Made by a program: the position numbers and the translations under genes. The notes below the pieces were generated by a model that worked only from the letters and a program-made list of their open reading frames with translations, did not search any database and was not told the DNA's origin. Shown here piece by piece: positions 39,146 through 48,896 of a DNA stretch of 64,000 bases. The DNA comes from Pseudomonas putida (GTDB lineage Bacteria; Pseudomonadota; Gammaproteobacteria; Pseudomonadales; Pseudomonadaceae). Positions within the stretch are counted from its first letter, which is position 1; every line of letters begins with the position of its first letter. Where the stretch lies: the NCBI RefSeq assembly GCF_002741075.1, contig NZ_CP016634.1, forward strand, positions 4,764,501 through 4,828,500. The letters run 5' to 3'.

Positions 39146-39853
39146 TTGGCTGCCAAGAAAAAACCTGCACCCAAGCGTGGCGCCAGCCGCAACCAGGCAC
39201 CGGCCAAACAGCCGATTCCGGGTTGGATCTGGCTGGCGGTCGGCCTGACCGTAGGCGCTTTCGTTGTCTTCCTGATGAAGCTCGAGCCAGGTAGCGAAGA
39301 CATCAAGCGGGCCAAGCCTGAGCAGCAAAAACCCGCCAAGGTCGCCGAAGCCAGCAAGACCACTGCGCCGACAACGCAGCAGCCGGTCAAGCCGAAGTAC
39401 GACTTCTACACCCTGCTGCCGGAGTCGGAAGTCATCGTACCGCCAGAGGCCGTGCCGGAGAAAACCCCACCGGTGCCGGCCCAGCCAGTACAGCCGGTCA
39501 AGCCAGTGACACCCGCTGAGGCGGCGAAGATCGACACCGCCCGCGCCCAGGCCGCCCTGATGGGGCAGACGCCTCCGCCTGCGCCACCGGTGATCAAGCC
39601 TGCGGCGACCACTACCTTCTTCCTTCAGGCCGGCTCGTTCCGCAAGCAGGCTGATGCCGACAAGGTTCGCGCGCAGATCATCCTGCTCGGCCAAGCGGTC
39701 AAGGTAGAGTCGGGGACGGTGAAAGATGAAACCTGGTACCGCGTCCTGGTCGGCCCGTTCAGCAACCGTGAGCAACTGACGGTCGCCCAGAAGCAACTGG
39801 CCGGAGCAGGGTTCAGCAATCTGCTGCTGCAGCAGCGCCAGACCCGCCAGTAA
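39146..39853 (+). CDS. SPOR-domain membrane protein (FtsN-like)
   Basis: The 235-residue bitopic protein has a basic N-terminus (AAKKKPAPKRG), one membrane helix (WIWLAVGLTVGAFVVFL, about 31-47) and a Pro-rich periplasmic linker. A C-terminal SPOR domain (about 155-230) contains FFLQAGSFRKQADADKVRAQ. This is FtsN's layout and it probably acts at the septum. The start is TTG at 39146, 1 nt after the argS stop, so translation is coupled. Confidence 0.85.
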   Translation: MAAKKKPAPKRGASRNQAPAKQPIPGWIWLAVGLTVGAFVVFLMKLEPGSEDIKRAKPEQQKPAKVAEASKTTAPTTQQPVKPKYDFYTLLPESEVIVPPEAVPEKTPPVPAQPVQPVKPVTPAEAAKIDTARAQAALMGQTPPPAPPVIKPAATTTFFLQAGSFRKQADADKVRAQIILLGQAVKVESGTVKDETWYRVLVGPFSNREQLTVAQKQLAGAGFSNLLLQQRQTRQ

Positions 39854-39855
39854 CG

Positions 39856-39893
39856 AAAAAGGCCTTGCCGCTCGATGCGACAAGGCCTTTTTT
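39856..39893. terminator. Bidirectional Rho-independent terminator
   Basis: AAAAAGGCCTTG (39856-39867) pairs with CAAGGCCTTTTT (39881-39892) across a 13-nt loop. It separates the convergent SPOR and TM2 genes. Confidence 0.88.
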
Positions 39894-39896
39894 CTG

Positions 39897-40313
39897 TCAG
39901 CGGCGCTGGGCGTTGACCTGGGAGATCTGGCTGTTGAGGGTCCAGAAATCGTACAGCACGCCGATCAGGAACAAGCCCCCGGTGAGCAGATAGATCAGGG
40001 CGCTGATCCACTTGCCCAGGTACAGCCGGTGCACACCGAAGATCCCGAGGAACGTCAGGAAGATCCAGGCCAGGTTGTAGTCCACCCGGCCAGACTGGAA
40101 GCGCATGTCCGCCTCACGGTCCATTGACGGAATCAGGAACAGGTCGATCAACCAGCCGATGCCGAGTAGGCCCAGGGTGAAGAACCAGATCGTCCCGGTG
40201 ATGGGTTTGCCGTAGTAGAAGCGGTGGGAGCCGGTGAAGCCGAAGATCCACAAGAGGTAGCCAAGGACCTTGCTGTGGGTGTCGTGCAATTCACCCTGTT
40301 GATAACCGTTCAT
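39897..40313 (-). CDS. Double TM2-domain membrane protein
   Basis: The 138-residue product contains two TM2 units in tandem, each with a G-HR-YYGK or G-HRLYLGK element between hydrophobic helices. The ATG at 40313 (MNGYQQGELHD) has GGAGGAC just upstream on the minus strand; a longer frame reaches further upstream without support. TM2 proteins have no settled bacterial function. Confidence 0.8.
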   Translation of the reverse strand: MNGYQQGELHDTHSKVLGYLLWIFGFTGSHRFYYGKPITGTIWFFTLGLLGIGWLIDLFLIPSMDREADMRFQSGRVDYNLAWIFLTFLGIFGVHRLYLGKWISALIYLLTGGLFLIGVLYDFWTLNSQISQVNAQRR

Positions 40314-40326
40314 GCTTGTCCTCCGT

Positions 40327-40366
40327 GGGTTAGCAAAAAATTTTCTAACGGAAAATGTGACTTTTC
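40327..40366. promoter_or_regulatory. Two adjacent AT-rich dyads between the TM2 and NlpC genes
   Basis: GTTAG/CTAAC arms (40327-40331 and 40343-40347) enclose a near-symmetric A/T core, and CGGAAAA/TTTTCCG arms (40347-40353 and 40360-40366) abut them. They lie 14-50 nt upstream of the TM2 start and may be operators or an attenuator-like structure. Confidence 0.35.
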
Positions 40367-40480
40367 CGTAGGAAGCCGACGTATGGTACCCGCGCAATCG
40401 ACCAACGGAGCAAAAAACCACCCGAAGCTGTTATAGAGTTGCGCGCCAAAGCCAACACATACCTAAAAAGAGCTTCAACT

Positions 40481-41110
40481 ATGCCGCCTTTGTTCAAGAC
40501 ATGGCTGACCCTCTGCCTATTGTTGCCCCTGGCCGCCCACGCCACCAATCGTGAGCAACGTCTTCCAAACGGTTTCACCGGCTATACTACTAACGCCACG
40601 GTGAAACACGCGCCGGTCAAGTACAGCACCTTGCGCGCCCGCCCGAGCAATGCCGCCAAGGCCTCGAGTAACCTGCCCGCCGTGGCCATGTCGGCCAAGC
40701 AGAGCAGCAACGTGCTCAGCCGCGCAGTGAATGTGCTTGGCACGCCCTATCGCTGGGGCGGCAGCAGCCCGAGCAAGGGCTTTGACTGCAGTGGCCTGGT
40801 CAAGTATGCCTTCACCGATGTCGCCGACGTCGACCTACCGCGCACCTCCAATGCCATGGCCCAAGGGCATGGCGTCAAAGTGGCGAAAAGCGACCTCAAG
40901 CCTGGCGACCTGATCTTCTTCAACATCAAGAGCCGCCGGGTCAACCACGTGGCCATCTACTTGGGGAATGATCGCTTCATCCACGCGCCGCGCACCGGCA
41001 AGCGGGTGAGCATCGACACCCTGAGCAAGCCGTACTGGCAGAAGCATTACGTGGTCGCCAAGCGCGTACTGCCCAAAGAGCAGCAGACCCTGGCCCTGGC
41101 CAAGCGTTGA
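40481..41110 (+). CDS. Secreted NlpC/P60 peptidoglycan endopeptidase
   Basis: The 209-residue protein has a signal peptide ending near AAHA and a C40 cysteine peptidase domain (about 80-190). The catalytic Cys is in GFDCSGLVKYAF, the His in VNHVAIYLG and a third polar residue in FIHAP. It should cleave within peptide stems of murein in the periplasm. I start at ATG 40481 (MPPLFKTWL); the 14 codons before it, reached from a TTG, lack support. Confidence 0.85.
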   Translation: MPPLFKTWLTLCLLLPLAAHATNREQRLPNGFTGYTTNATVKHAPVKYSTLRARPSNAAKASSNLPAVAMSAKQSSNVLSRAVNVLGTPYRWGGSSPSKGFDCSGLVKYAFTDVADVDLPRTSNAMAQGHGVKVAKSDLKPGDLIFFNIKSRRVNHVAIYLGNDRFIHAPRTGKRVSIDTLSKPYWQKHYVVAKRVLPKEQQTLALAKR

Positions 41111-41170
41111 GCTGTCCAGCGATGGGCCCAGACCGTGTGAACCGCCTGACATCGCCGGGGCTGCTGCGCA

Positions 41171-41200
41171 GCCCATTCGCGGGTTTACCCGCGAATGGGC
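41171..41200. repeat. REP element
   Basis: A perfect 13-bp stem GCCCATTCGCGGG/CCCGCGAATGGGC with a TTTA loop lies between the convergent NlpC and pilT genes. It carries the same TTCGCGGG core as the BIME at 12511-12600 and can also stop transcription. Confidence 0.8.
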
Positions 41201-41214
41201 CACCCGAGTCACCC

Positions 41215-42213
41215 TCAGCCTGACGCGATCACCCCCACCCCCTTCAGCCGCTGCAGCGCCATCTCCACCGTCTTCATCCCCGCTGCCGCGCCGGTCTGCA
41301 TCACTGAATGCAGCTGCGCCATGCGGCCTTCCCGGATCAGGTTACGCACCGCTGGCGTTGCCACCAGCACTTCCCTGGCCGCCACACGCCCGCCGCCTAT
41401 TCGCTCGACCAATGTCTGCACCACCACCATGCGCAGCGACTCCGCCAGCATGCCCCGCACCAAGGCTTTTTCCTCCGGAGCGAACACCTCCACCAGGCGG
41501 TCGATGCTGTTCACCGCCGAGCGGGTATGCACCGTCGCCAATACCAAGTGTCCGGTTTCCGCAGCGCGCAGGGCGAGGCGGATGGTTTCCAGATCACGCA
41601 GCTCGCCGATCACGATCACATCCGGGTCCTGGCGCAATGCACTGCGCAGGCCCTGGGCAAAATCGCGGCAATCGCGGCCAATCTCGCGCTGGTTGACCAG
41701 GCTATGCTGGCCGCTGTGGATAACTTCGATGGGGTCTTCGAGCGTAATGATGTGCAGCGCCTGGGTTCGATTGAGCTGATCGATCAGGGCCGCCAGGGTC
41801 GATGACTTGCCGCTGCCAGTCGGCCCTCCGACCAGCACAAGGCCATCGCGCCACTGGGCAATAGCTTGAAACACTTCCTCCAGGTCCAACTCATCCAGGC
41901 CGGGGGCACGAGACGGCAGCAATCGCAGGCTCACTCCCGGTCCATGGTGCTGGCGATACAGATTCGCCCGGGCGCGCACGGCGCCTGGCAGCGTCAAGGC
42001 GATATCCAGCTCATCGCCCAGCGCCCACTGGCGGCGCTGGGCCTCGTCGAGCATGGGTGCAAACCCCTCGCTCAAGGTCGCAGCCGCCAAAGGTGGCAGA
42101 TTCAGGCGCTGCAGCTTGCCGTCCAGGCGCAGCACCGGTACTTCGCCCGTTGCCAGGTGCAGGTCACAAGCCCCTGCAGCCACGGCCCGGGCCAACAGGT
42201 CGGTCACATCCAT
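41215..42213 (-). CDS. pilT: Type IV pilus retraction ATPase PilT
   Basis: The 332-residue cytosolic hexameric ATPase has Walker A GGPTGSGKSST, the Asp box, Walker B DPDVIVIGELRD and the His box ATVHTRSAVNSIDR. It is slightly shorter than PilT of P. aeruginosa (about 344) and its sequence is divergent. I use the ATG at 42213 (MDVTDLLARAV). It diverges from yggS. Confidence 0.88.
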   Translation of the reverse strand: MDVTDLLARAVAAGACDLHLATGEVPVLRLDGKLQRLNLPPLAAATLSEGFAPMLDEAQRRQWALGDELDIALTLPGAVRARANLYRQHHGPGVSLRLLPSRAPGLDELDLEEVFQAIAQWRDGLVLVGGPTGSGKSSTLAALIDQLNRTQALHIITLEDPIEVIHSGQHSLVNQREIGRDCRDFAQGLRSALRQDPDVIVIGELRDLETIRLALRAAETGHLVLATVHTRSAVNSIDRLVEVFAPEEKALVRGMLAESLRMVVVQTLVERIGGGRVAAREVLVATPAVRNLIREGRMAQLHSVMQTGAAAGMKTVEMALQRLKGVGVIASG

Positions 42214-42279
42214 GAGACTCCCCAAAGGCCATCAAGCAGGTAGAATGCCGCAGACCACTGAGCCGTCGGCATCGATTCC

Positions 42280-42966
42280 ATGTCCACCATAGCAGACAAC
42301 CTGTCCGCCCTCGCCGCTCGCATCGACAGCGCGGCCAAGGCTGCCGGACGCGATCCCGCCAGCATCCAGCTGCTGGCTGTGAGCAAGACCAAACCCGCCA
42401 ATGCCGTGCGTGAAGCCCACGCCGCCGGCGTGCGCGACGTCGGCGAGAACTACCTCCAGGAAGCCCTGGCCAAGCAGGAAGAATTACGCGACCTGCCCTT
42501 GACCTGGCACTTCATCGGCCCCATCCAGTCGAACAAGACCCGTGCAATCGCCGAACATTTCGACTGGGTACACTCCGTGGACCGCCTGAAGATCGCCCAA
42601 CGCCTGTCCGAACAACGCCCTACCGACCTGGCACCGCTGAATGTCTGCCTGCAGGTGAACGTCAGCGGCGAGGACAGCAAGTCCGGCTGCCTGCCGGCCG
42701 ATGTTCCAGCCCTGGCCAGCGCCATTGCCGGCCTGCCAGGCTTGCGTCTGCGCGGCTTGATGGCGATTCCCGAACCCACCGAGGACCGTGTCGCCCAGGA
42801 GGCGGCCTTCGCCACCCTGCGCCGGTTACAGGAGGGCCTGGGGCTAGACCTGGACACCCTGTCCATGGGCATGAGCCACGACCTGGAAGCCGCGATTGCA
42901 CAGGGAGCGACCTGGGTCCGCATCGGTACCGCCCTGTTCGGTGCCCGCGACTACGGACGCCCCTGA
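42280..42966 (+). CDS. yggS: Pyridoxal 5'-phosphate homeostasis protein (YggS/PLPBP)
   Basis: The 228-residue TIM-barrel protein binds PLP through the lysine in LAVSKTKPA. GENYLQEA, HFIGPIQSNK and the phosphate-binding GMSHDLEAAI are characteristic. It keeps free PLP in check and has no proven catalytic activity. It leads the yggS-proC-yggT run. Confidence 0.95.
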   Translation: MSTIADNLSALAARIDSAAKAAGRDPASIQLLAVSKTKPANAVREAHAAGVRDVGENYLQEALAKQEELRDLPLTWHFIGPIQSNKTRAIAEHFDWVHSVDRLKIAQRLSEQRPTDLAPLNVCLQVNVSGEDSKSGCLPADVPALASAIAGLPGLRLRGLMAIPEPTEDRVAQEAAFATLRRLQEGLGLDLDTLSMGMSHDLEAAIAQGATWVRIGTALFGARDYGRP

Positions 42967-43004
42967 TTCCATGCTTTACTCACTCTTTCCTTCAAGGACC
43001 TGAC

Positions 43005-43823
43005 ATGAGCAAGACACGTATTGCCTTTATCGGCGCCGGCAACATGGCCGCCAGCCTGATCGGCGGCCTGCGTGCCCAGGGTCTGGACGCCGCGCAGATC
43101 CGCGCCAGCGACCCGGGCGCCGAGACCCGGGCCAAGATCCAGGCCGAGCACGGCATCGAAGCCTTCGAAGACAACGCCCAGGCCATCGCAGGTGCCGATG
43201 TGATCGTCCTGTCGGTCAAGCCGCAGGTCATGAAGGCCGTGTGCCAGGCCCTGCAGCCCAATCTGGCGCCTGGCCAACTGATCGTCTCCATCGCCGCCGG
43301 CATCACCTGCGCCAGCCTGCAAGCCTGGCTGGGCCCACGCCCGGTGGTTCGCTGCATGCCCAATACCCCGGCCCTGCTGCGCGAAGGGGCCAGCGGCCTG
43401 TATGCCACTGCCGAGGTATCCACTGAGCAACGCCAACAGGCCGAGCAACTGCTGCGCGCCGTGGGTACCGCCCTGTGGCTGGACCAGGAGCAACAACTGG
43501 ATGCCGTGACCGCCGTCTCCGGCAGTGGCCCGGCGTACTTCTTCCTGCTGATCGAAGCCATGACCGCCGCCGGCGAGAAACTTGGCCTGCCGCGTGAGAC
43601 GGCCTCGCAGCTGACCTTGCAGACCGCACTGGGCGCCGCGCGCATGGCCGTCTCCAGCGACGTGGACGCCGCCGAACTGCGCCGCCGCGTCACCTCACCG
43701 GCCGGCACCACGGAAGCGGCGATCAAGTCGTTCCAGGGCAATGGCTTCGAAGCCATCGTCGAACAGGCGCTGGAGGCCGCGGCAAAACGTTCCGCCGAGC
43801 TGGCCGAGCAATTGGGCAAATAA
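43005..43823 (+). CDS. proC: Pyrroline-5-carboxylate reductase
   Basis: The 272-residue enzyme makes proline. The N-terminal FIGAGNMAASLIGGL binds NAD(P)H; MPNTPALL and the GSGPAYFFLLIEAM dimer helix complete the family pattern. It lies 38 nt downstream of yggS. Confidence 0.96.
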   Translation: MSKTRIAFIGAGNMAASLIGGLRAQGLDAAQIRASDPGAETRAKIQAEHGIEAFEDNAQAIAGADVIVLSVKPQVMKAVCQALQPNLAPGQLIVSIAAGITCASLQAWLGPRPVVRCMPNTPALLREGASGLYATAEVSTEQRQQAEQLLRAVGTALWLDQEQQLDAVTAVSGSGPAYFFLLIEAMTAAGEKLGLPRETASQLTLQTALGAARMAVSSDVDAAELRRRVTSPAGTTEAAIKSFQGNGFEAIVEQALEAAAKRSAELAEQLGK

Positions 43824-43833
43824 GGAGCTGTCG

Positions 43834-44421
43834 ATGAATGCATTGTCCGGCGCCATGATCTTCGTGGTGCAAACCCTGGTCAGCCTGTACTTGGTGATCG
43901 TCCTGCTGCGCTTCGTGCTGCAGTTGGTCAAGGCCGACTTCTACAACCCGCTGAGCCAGTTCGCGGTGCGTGCCACCCAACCGCTGCTCAAGCCGCTGCG
44001 CCGCATCATCCCCAGTATCGGCGGCCTGGACACCTCGTCCCTGCTGCTGTCGGTGGCCATCCAGGCGTTGCTGATGGCCTTCGTAATGATGTTCGTCCTG
44101 TACAGCTACAGCCCGCTGCAGTTGGTGATCTGGGCGATCATCGGCGTGACGTCGCTGTTCCTGAAGATCTTCTGGGTGGCGATGATCGTCATGGTGATCG
44201 TCTCGTGGGTCGCGCCCAATAGCCATAACCCTGCCGCCGAGCTGGCCTACCAGATCAGCGAGCCGGTGCTGGCGCCGTTCCGCAAACTCATTCCCAACCT
44301 GGGCGGGCTGGATATTTCTCCGATCTTCGCCTTCCTGGCGATCCAGGTGATCCAGTCCTACGCCATGCCGGTGCTTGCTGAATATGTCGCCATGCCAGAG
44401 ATCCTCTGGCGCATGATCTGA
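43834..44421 (+). CDS. yggT: YggT-family inner-membrane protein
   Basis: The 195-residue protein has four to six membrane segments and two YggT repeats, each with a helix followed by NPL or NPA and a P-x-L-x-P-[LF]-R-[KR] loop (QPLLKPLRRIIPSIGG and EPVLAPFRKLIPNLGG). ATG 43834 has GGAG 8 nt upstream. It follows proC by 10 nt. The function is uncertain; osmotic-stress roles have been suggested for relatives. Confidence 0.92.
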   Translation: MNALSGAMIFVVQTLVSLYLVIVLLRFVLQLVKADFYNPLSQFAVRATQPLLKPLRRIIPSIGGLDTSSLLLSVAIQALLMAFVMMFVLYSYSPLQLVIWAIIGVTSLFLKIFWVAMIVMVIVSWVAPNSHNPAAELAYQISEPVLAPFRKLIPNLGGLDISPIFAFLAIQVIQSYAMPVLAEYVAMPEILWRMI

Positions 44422-44432
44422 CCCCGGCGTTT

Positions 44433-44460
44433 CCAGCGGCAAGCCTTTGCTTGCCGCTGG
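44433..44460. terminator. Hairpin after yggT
   Basis: A perfect 12-bp stem CCAGCGGCAAGC/GCTTGCCGCTGG with a CTTT loop, 12 nt past the yggT stop. There is no T-run, so it may work as an RNA-stability element as well as a weak terminator before metX. Confidence 0.5.
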
Positions 44461-44508
44461 GGATAGCGCTCTTTAGACTTACGCCTCCGTCAAGCGTGAG
44501 CAGGGTCG

Positions 44509-45648
44509 ATGTCCACTGTCTTTCCCGAAGATTCCGTTGGTCTGGTAACACCGCAAATTGCCCGGTTCGATGAACCGCTGGCGTTGGCCTGTGGCCGTTC
44601 GCTGGCCAGCTACGAGCTGATCTACGAGACCTATGGCACCCTCAACAGCACCGCCAGCAACGCCGTGCTGATCTGCCATGCGCTGTCCGGCCATCATCAT
44701 GCCGCAGGCTATCACGCCCCAACCGATCGAAAACCCGGCTGGTGGGACAGCTGCATCGGCCCCGGCAAGCCGATCGATACCAATCGCTTCTTCGTGGTCA
44801 GCCTCAACAACCTCGGCGGCTGCAACGGCAGCACTGGGCCGAGCAGTGTCAACCCTGCCACCGGCAAACCCTATGGCGCCGACTTCCCGGTACTGACCGT
44901 CGAAGACTGGGTACACAGCCAGGCGCGGTTCGCCGACCGCCTCGGCATCCAGCAGTGGGCGGCGGTGGTTGGCGGCAGTCTGGGCGGCATGCAGGCCCTG
45001 CAATGGACCATCAGCTACCCGAACCGGGTACGCCACTGCGTCGACATCGCCTCGGCGCCCAAGCTCTCGGCACAGAACATCGCCTTCAACGAAGTCGCCC
45101 GCCAAGCCATCCTCACCGACCCTGAGTTCCACGGCGGCTCGTTCCAGGACAAAGGCGTGGTGCCCAAGCGTGGCCTGATGCTGGCGCGCATGGTGGGCCA
45201 CATCACCTACCTGTCCGACGACTCCATGGGCGAGAAATTCGGTCGCGAACTCAAGAGCGACAAGCTCAACTACGACTTCCACAGCGTCGAGTTCCAAGTC
45301 GAGAGCTACCTGCGCTATCAGGGTGAAGAGTTCTCCGGGCGCTTCGATGCCAACACCTACCTGCTGATGACCAAGGCGCTGGATTACTTCGATCCGGCCG
45401 CCACTCACGGGGGTGACCTGGCGGCGACGCTGGGGCATGTCACGGCGGACTACTGCATTATGTCGTTCACCACCGACTGGCGCTTCTCGCCCGCACGTTC
45501 GCGGGAAATCGTCGATGCCCTGATGGCCGCGCGCAAGAACGTCTGCTATCTGGAGATCGACTCTCCTTATGGGCACGATGCCTTCCTGATCCCCACGCCT
45601 CGCTACATGCAAGGTTTCGCGAACTACATGAACCGCATCGCCATCTGA
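44509..45648 (+). CDS. metX: Homoserine O-acyltransferase (MetX, probably succinyltransferase)
   Basis: The 379-residue alpha/beta-hydrolase enzyme opens methionine synthesis. The nucleophile elbow [12 protein letters not shown] contains the catalytic Ser; the Asp and His come from FTTDWRFSP and SPYGHDAFL. Pseudomonad MetX proteins are reported to use succinyl-CoA; I cannot prove that from the sequence. metW follows 7 nt downstream. Confidence 0.93.
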   Translation: MSTVFPEDSVGLVTPQIARFDEPLALACGRSLASYELIYETYGTLNSTASNAVLICHALSGHHHAAGYHAPTDRKPGWWDSCIGPGKPIDTNRFFVVSLNNLGGCNGSTGPSSVNPATGKPYGADFPVLTVEDWVHSQARFADRLGIQQWAAVVGGSLGGMQALQWTISYPNRVRHCVDIASAPKLSAQNIAFNEVARQAILTDPEFHGGSFQDKGVVPKRGLMLARMVGHITYLSDDSMGEKFGRELKSDKLNYDFHSVEFQVESYLRYQGEEFSGRFDANTYLLMTKALDYFDPAATHGGDLAATLGHVTADYCIMSFTTDWRFSPARSREIVDALMAARKNVCYLEIDSPYGHDAFLIPTPRYMQGFANYMNRIAI

Positions 45649-45655
45649 GGACAGC

Positions 45656-46276
45656 ATGAGAGCCGACCTGGAAATCATCCACGACTGGATCCCCGCCGGC
45701 AGCCGGGTACTCGACCTGGGCTGCGGCAGCGGCGAGCTGCTGGCCTCGTTGCGCGATCGCAAGAACGTGACCGGCTACGGGCTGGAGATCGACGCCGACA
45801 ACATCGCCGCCTGCGTGGCCAAGGGTGTCAACGTCATCGAGCAGGACCTGGACAAAGGCCTGGGCAACTTCGCCAGCAACAGCTTCGACGTGGTGGTCAT
45901 GACCCAGGCCCTGCAGGCCGTGGAGTACCCCGACCGCATCCTCGACGAAATGCTGCGCGTAGGCCGCGAGTGCATCATCACCTTCCCCAACTTCGGCCAC
46001 TGGCGTTGCCGTTGGTACCTGGCGACCAAAGGCCATATGCCCGTCTCTGACTTCATGCCGTACACCTGGTACAACACGCCGAACATCCACTTCTGCACCT
46101 TCGCCGACTTCGAGGACCTGTGTCACGAGCGTCGTGCCAAGGTGATCGACCGCCTGGCGGTAGACCGTCTGCACCGTAACGGGTGGGCAGGCCGGCTTTG
46201 GCCTAATCTTCTAGGAGAAATCGGTATCTATCGCGTCAGCAGCCGGGGCCTGCAGGAACATCGGGTCGCGGTCTGA
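45656..46276 (+). CDS. metW: Methionine biosynthesis protein MetW
   Basis: The 206-residue class I methyltransferase-fold protein has the SAM-binding motif VLDLGCGSGELL. MetW is required with MetX for full acyltransferase activity in several proteobacteria. It is directly downstream of metX and both probably share one mRNA. Confidence 0.93.
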   Translation: MRADLEIIHDWIPAGSRVLDLGCGSGELLASLRDRKNVTGYGLEIDADNIAACVAKGVNVIEQDLDKGLGNFASNSFDVVVMTQALQAVEYPDRILDEMLRVGRECIITFPNFGHWRCRWYLATKGHMPVSDFMPYTWYNTPNIHFCTFADFEDLCHERRAKVIDRLAVDRLHRNGWAGRLWPNLLGEIGIYRVSSRGLQEHRVAV

Positions 46277-46306
46277 CTTCTAGCCCCCTCACTGGAGGAT
46301 CGCACC

Positions 46307-46741
46307 ATGCGTCGCCTTGGACTTTTTTTGATCAGCCTGTGCCTGGCCTTGCCGGTACTGGCTGCAGACCCCGCCAGGCCGGAACGCAAGGAAGTGTTCG
46401 GCGACATCACGGTCCACTACAGCGCTTTCACCTCGAGCATGCTGCAACCGGATGTGGCCGCGGCCACGGGCCTGACCCGTAGCAAGAATCAGGGCGTGCT
46501 CAATATCGCCGTGCTCAAGGCCGGCAAACCAGGCATGGCGGTGGTCAGCGGCACCGTCAAGGACCTCACCGGGCGCAGCAGCCCATTGTCGTTCAAGCAG
46601 ATCAACGACCAAGGCGCGGTGTACTACATCGCCCAGTTCAAGATCGACCAGGCAGAAACCCTGACCTTCGACCTGAATGTCGAGACCGGCGGTGTCAGCC
46701 ATAAACTCAGCTTCAACCAGGAAGTGTTCCCAGGCGAATGA
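46307..46741 (+). CDS. DUF4426 periplasmic protein
   Basis: The 144-residue product has a signal peptide ([16 protein letters not shown], cleavage before ADPAR). A beta-rich domain follows (DUF4426), with conserved [21 protein letters not shown]. Function is unknown. It lies between metW and rdgB and overlaps rdgB by 4 nt. Confidence 0.88.
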   Translation: MRRLGLFLISLCLALPVLAADPARPERKEVFGDITVHYSAFTSSMLQPDVAAATGLTRSKNQGVLNIAVLKAGKPGMAVVSGTVKDLTGRSSPLSFKQINDQGAVYYIAQFKIDQAETLTFDLNVETGGVSHKLSFNQEVFPGE

Positions 46742-47334
46742 TGAATTTCCAGCAACTCGTATTGGCCAGCCATAACGCCGGCAAACTCAAGGAACTCCAG
46801 ACGATGCTCGGTGAATCCGTGCAACTGCGCTCGATCGGCGAATTCAGCCAGGTCGAGCCGGAAGAGACCGGCCTGTCGTTCGTCGAGAACGCCATCCTCA
46901 AGGCGCGCAACGCCTCGCGCATCTCCGGGCTGCCGGCACTGGCCGACGATTCGGGCTTGGCGGTGGACTTCCTCGGCGGCGCGCCGGGCATCTACTCGGC
47001 GCGCTACGCTGACGGCAAGGGCGATGCGGCGAACAACGCCAAGCTGCTCGACGCGCTTCAGGATGTGCCCGCCGAAGAGCGCGGCGCGCAGTTCGTCTGC
47101 GTGCTGGCCCTGGTGCGTCACGCCGATGATCCGCTGCCGATCCTCTGCGAAGGGCTGTGGCACGGCAGCATCCTGTTCGAGGCCAGCGGTGAACATGGGT
47201 TTGGCTATGACCCATTGTTCTGGGTCCCTGAGCGCAAGTGCTCCAGCGCCGACCTCAGCCCTGTCGAAAAAAACCAGCTCAGCCACCGCGCCCGCGCCAT
47301 GGCCCTGCTGCGCCAACGTCTGGGCCTGGCATGA
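46738..47334 (+). CDS. rdgB: dITP/XTP pyrophosphatase
   Basis: The 198-residue HAM1-type enzyme removes non-canonical purine nucleotides. [11 protein letters not shown] binds the nucleotide triphosphate, [11 protein letters not shown] provides the metal ligands, and GFGYDPLFW and SHRARAM close the active site. It starts at ATGATG with a 4-nt overlap and its TGA overlaps hemW. Confidence 0.94.
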   Translation: MMNFQQLVLASHNAGKLKELQTMLGESVQLRSIGEFSQVEPEETGLSFVENAILKARNASRISGLPALADDSGLAVDFLGGAPGIYSARYADGKGDAANNAKLLDALQDVPAEERGAQFVCVLALVRHADDPLPILCEGLWHGSILFEASGEHGFGYDPLFWVPERKCSSADLSPVEKNQLSHRARAMALLRQRLGLA

Positions 47335-48518
47335 CCGAAACGCTGTCCACTCAGCCGCGTCAGCCCGATGCGGCGGGTTTCGTTACGCTCCCGCCCCTGG
47401 CGTTGTATATCCATATCCCATGGTGCGTGCGCAAATGCCCTTATTGCGACTTCAACTCCCATGCTGCCGGGCCTGAACTGCCGGAAGACGCCTACGTCGA
47501 TGCCCTGCTGACCGACCTCGACCAGGAAATGGCCGCGGTACAGGGACGCCCCATCAGCTCGATCTTCTTCGGCGGCGGCACCCCAAGCCTGTTCAGTGCC
47601 AATGCCTTGGGGCGCTTGCTGCGCGGCGTGGAACAGCGCATCCCGTTCGCCGCCGACATCGAAATCACCCTGGAGGCCAATCCCGGGACCTTCGAGCAGG
47701 AGAAATTCAAGGCGTACCGGCAAACCGGCATCAATCGTCTGTCCATTGGCGTACAGAGCTTCCAGCCTGCAAAGCTCCAGGCCTTGGGGCGCATCCACAA
47801 CGGCGACGAGGCGATCCGCGCTGCGGACATGGCACGCGCCGCCGGCTTCGACAACTTCAACATGGACCTGATGCACGGCCTGCCTGATCAGTCCCTGGAC
47901 GATGCCTTGGCCGACCTGCGCCAGGCCATCGAGTTGGCGCCGACACACTTGTCCTGGTACCAGCTGACGGTGGAGCCGAACACAGTGTTCTGGAACCAAC
48001 CGCCGGAGCTGCCCGAAGACGACATCCTCTGGGACATCCAGGAGGCTGGCCAGGCCCTGATGGCGGCAAACGGCTTCCAGCAGTATGAAGTCTCGGCGTA
48101 TGCGCAGCCGGGGCGCGCCGCCCGCCACAACCTCAACTATTGGCGCTTCGGCGACTTCATCGGCATCGGCGCCGGAGCCCACGGCAAACTGACCTTTGCC
48201 GACGGCCGCATCCTGCGAACGTGGAAGACCCGCGCGCCCAAGGACTACCTGAACCTCGCCAAGCCGTTCAAGGCCGGCGAAAAGCTGCTGCCGGTGCAAG
48301 AGCTGCCGTTCGAGTTCCTGATGAACGCCCTGCGCCTGACCCAGGGCGTGGAAGCCGAGCTGTTCACCCAGCGTACCGGCTTGCCCCTGTCGCAGTTGGC
48401 AGAGGCCCGGCGCGAGGCAGAACGAAAAGGCCTTTTGCAGGTCGAACCGGATCGGTTGGTGGCCACACCACGGGGCCAGTTGTTCCTCAATGACCTGTTG
48501 CAGTATTTCTTGACCTAA
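47331..48518 (+). CDS. hemW: Haem chaperone HemW (radical SAM)
   Basis: The 395-residue protein has the radical SAM cluster motif [10 protein letters not shown], then GGGTPSLF and a HemN-like C-terminal domain. HemW-type proteins hold haem and do not replace HemN. The start is the ATG overlapping the rdgB stop; additional upstream codons overlap rdgB and lack homology. Confidence 0.93.
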   Translation: MTETLSTQPRQPDAAGFVTLPPLALYIHIPWCVRKCPYCDFNSHAAGPELPEDAYVDALLTDLDQEMAAVQGRPISSIFFGGGTPSLFSANALGRLLRGVEQRIPFAADIEITLEANPGTFEQEKFKAYRQTGINRLSIGVQSFQPAKLQALGRIHNGDEAIRAADMARAAGFDNFNMDLMHGLPDQSLDDALADLRQAIELAPTHLSWYQLTVEPNTVFWNQPPELPEDDILWDIQEAGQALMAANGFQQYEVSAYAQPGRAARHNLNYWRFGDFIGIGAGAHGKLTFADGRILRTWKTRAPKDYLNLAKPFKAGEKLLPVQELPFEFLMNALRLTQGVEAELFTQRTGLPLSQLAEARREAERKGLLQVEPDRLVATPRGQLFLNDLLQYFLT

Positions 48519-48527
48519 GGATGACCC

Positions 48528-48854
48528 ATGGATTTGGTACTTGACCTGCTCGCGACCGTTTCCCGCTGGAGCCGCAGCAACCTGTCGGAGATTTCCCTGG
48601 CCTTGGTAGGCTGCCTGCTGGTGCTGTTCGGCACCGACATCAAGGGATGGGTGGAGCAACACCTGGGCGGCCTGGCCGGCGCTCTGCGCGTACCTTTCAT
48701 GGCCTTGCTGGTGATGATCGGCAGCGGCGCGGCACTGATCTACGCAACGCCTTGGGTGGTGAAGGGCTTGGCCCAGTTCAACAACTATGCCCTGGCGCCG
48801 GTGCTACTGGTGGTGCTGGTGTTGATCGGCGTAGTGGCTGATCGGCGAGGGTAA
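48528..48854 (+). CDS. DUF3392 inner-membrane protein
   Basis: The 108-residue protein has three hydrophobic segments (ISLALVGCLLVLFG, VPFMALLVMIGSGAALIY and LAPVLLVVLVLIGVV), the DUF3392 pattern. Function unknown. It follows hemW by 9 nt. Confidence 0.88.
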   Translation: MDLVLDLLATVSRWSRSNLSEISLALVGCLLVLFGTDIKGWVEQHLGGLAGALRVPFMALLVMIGSGAALIYATPWVVKGLAQFNNYALAPVLLVVLVLIGVVADRRG

Positions 48855-48896
48855 ATGCAGGGGCGCGGCTGCATGGCTGCTTGCGCCCCATTCAAA

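Noticed and set aside
37309..39390. 693-codon minus-strand frame over argS
   Set aside because: argS is complete on the + strand and the antisense frame spans its whole length without own motifs.
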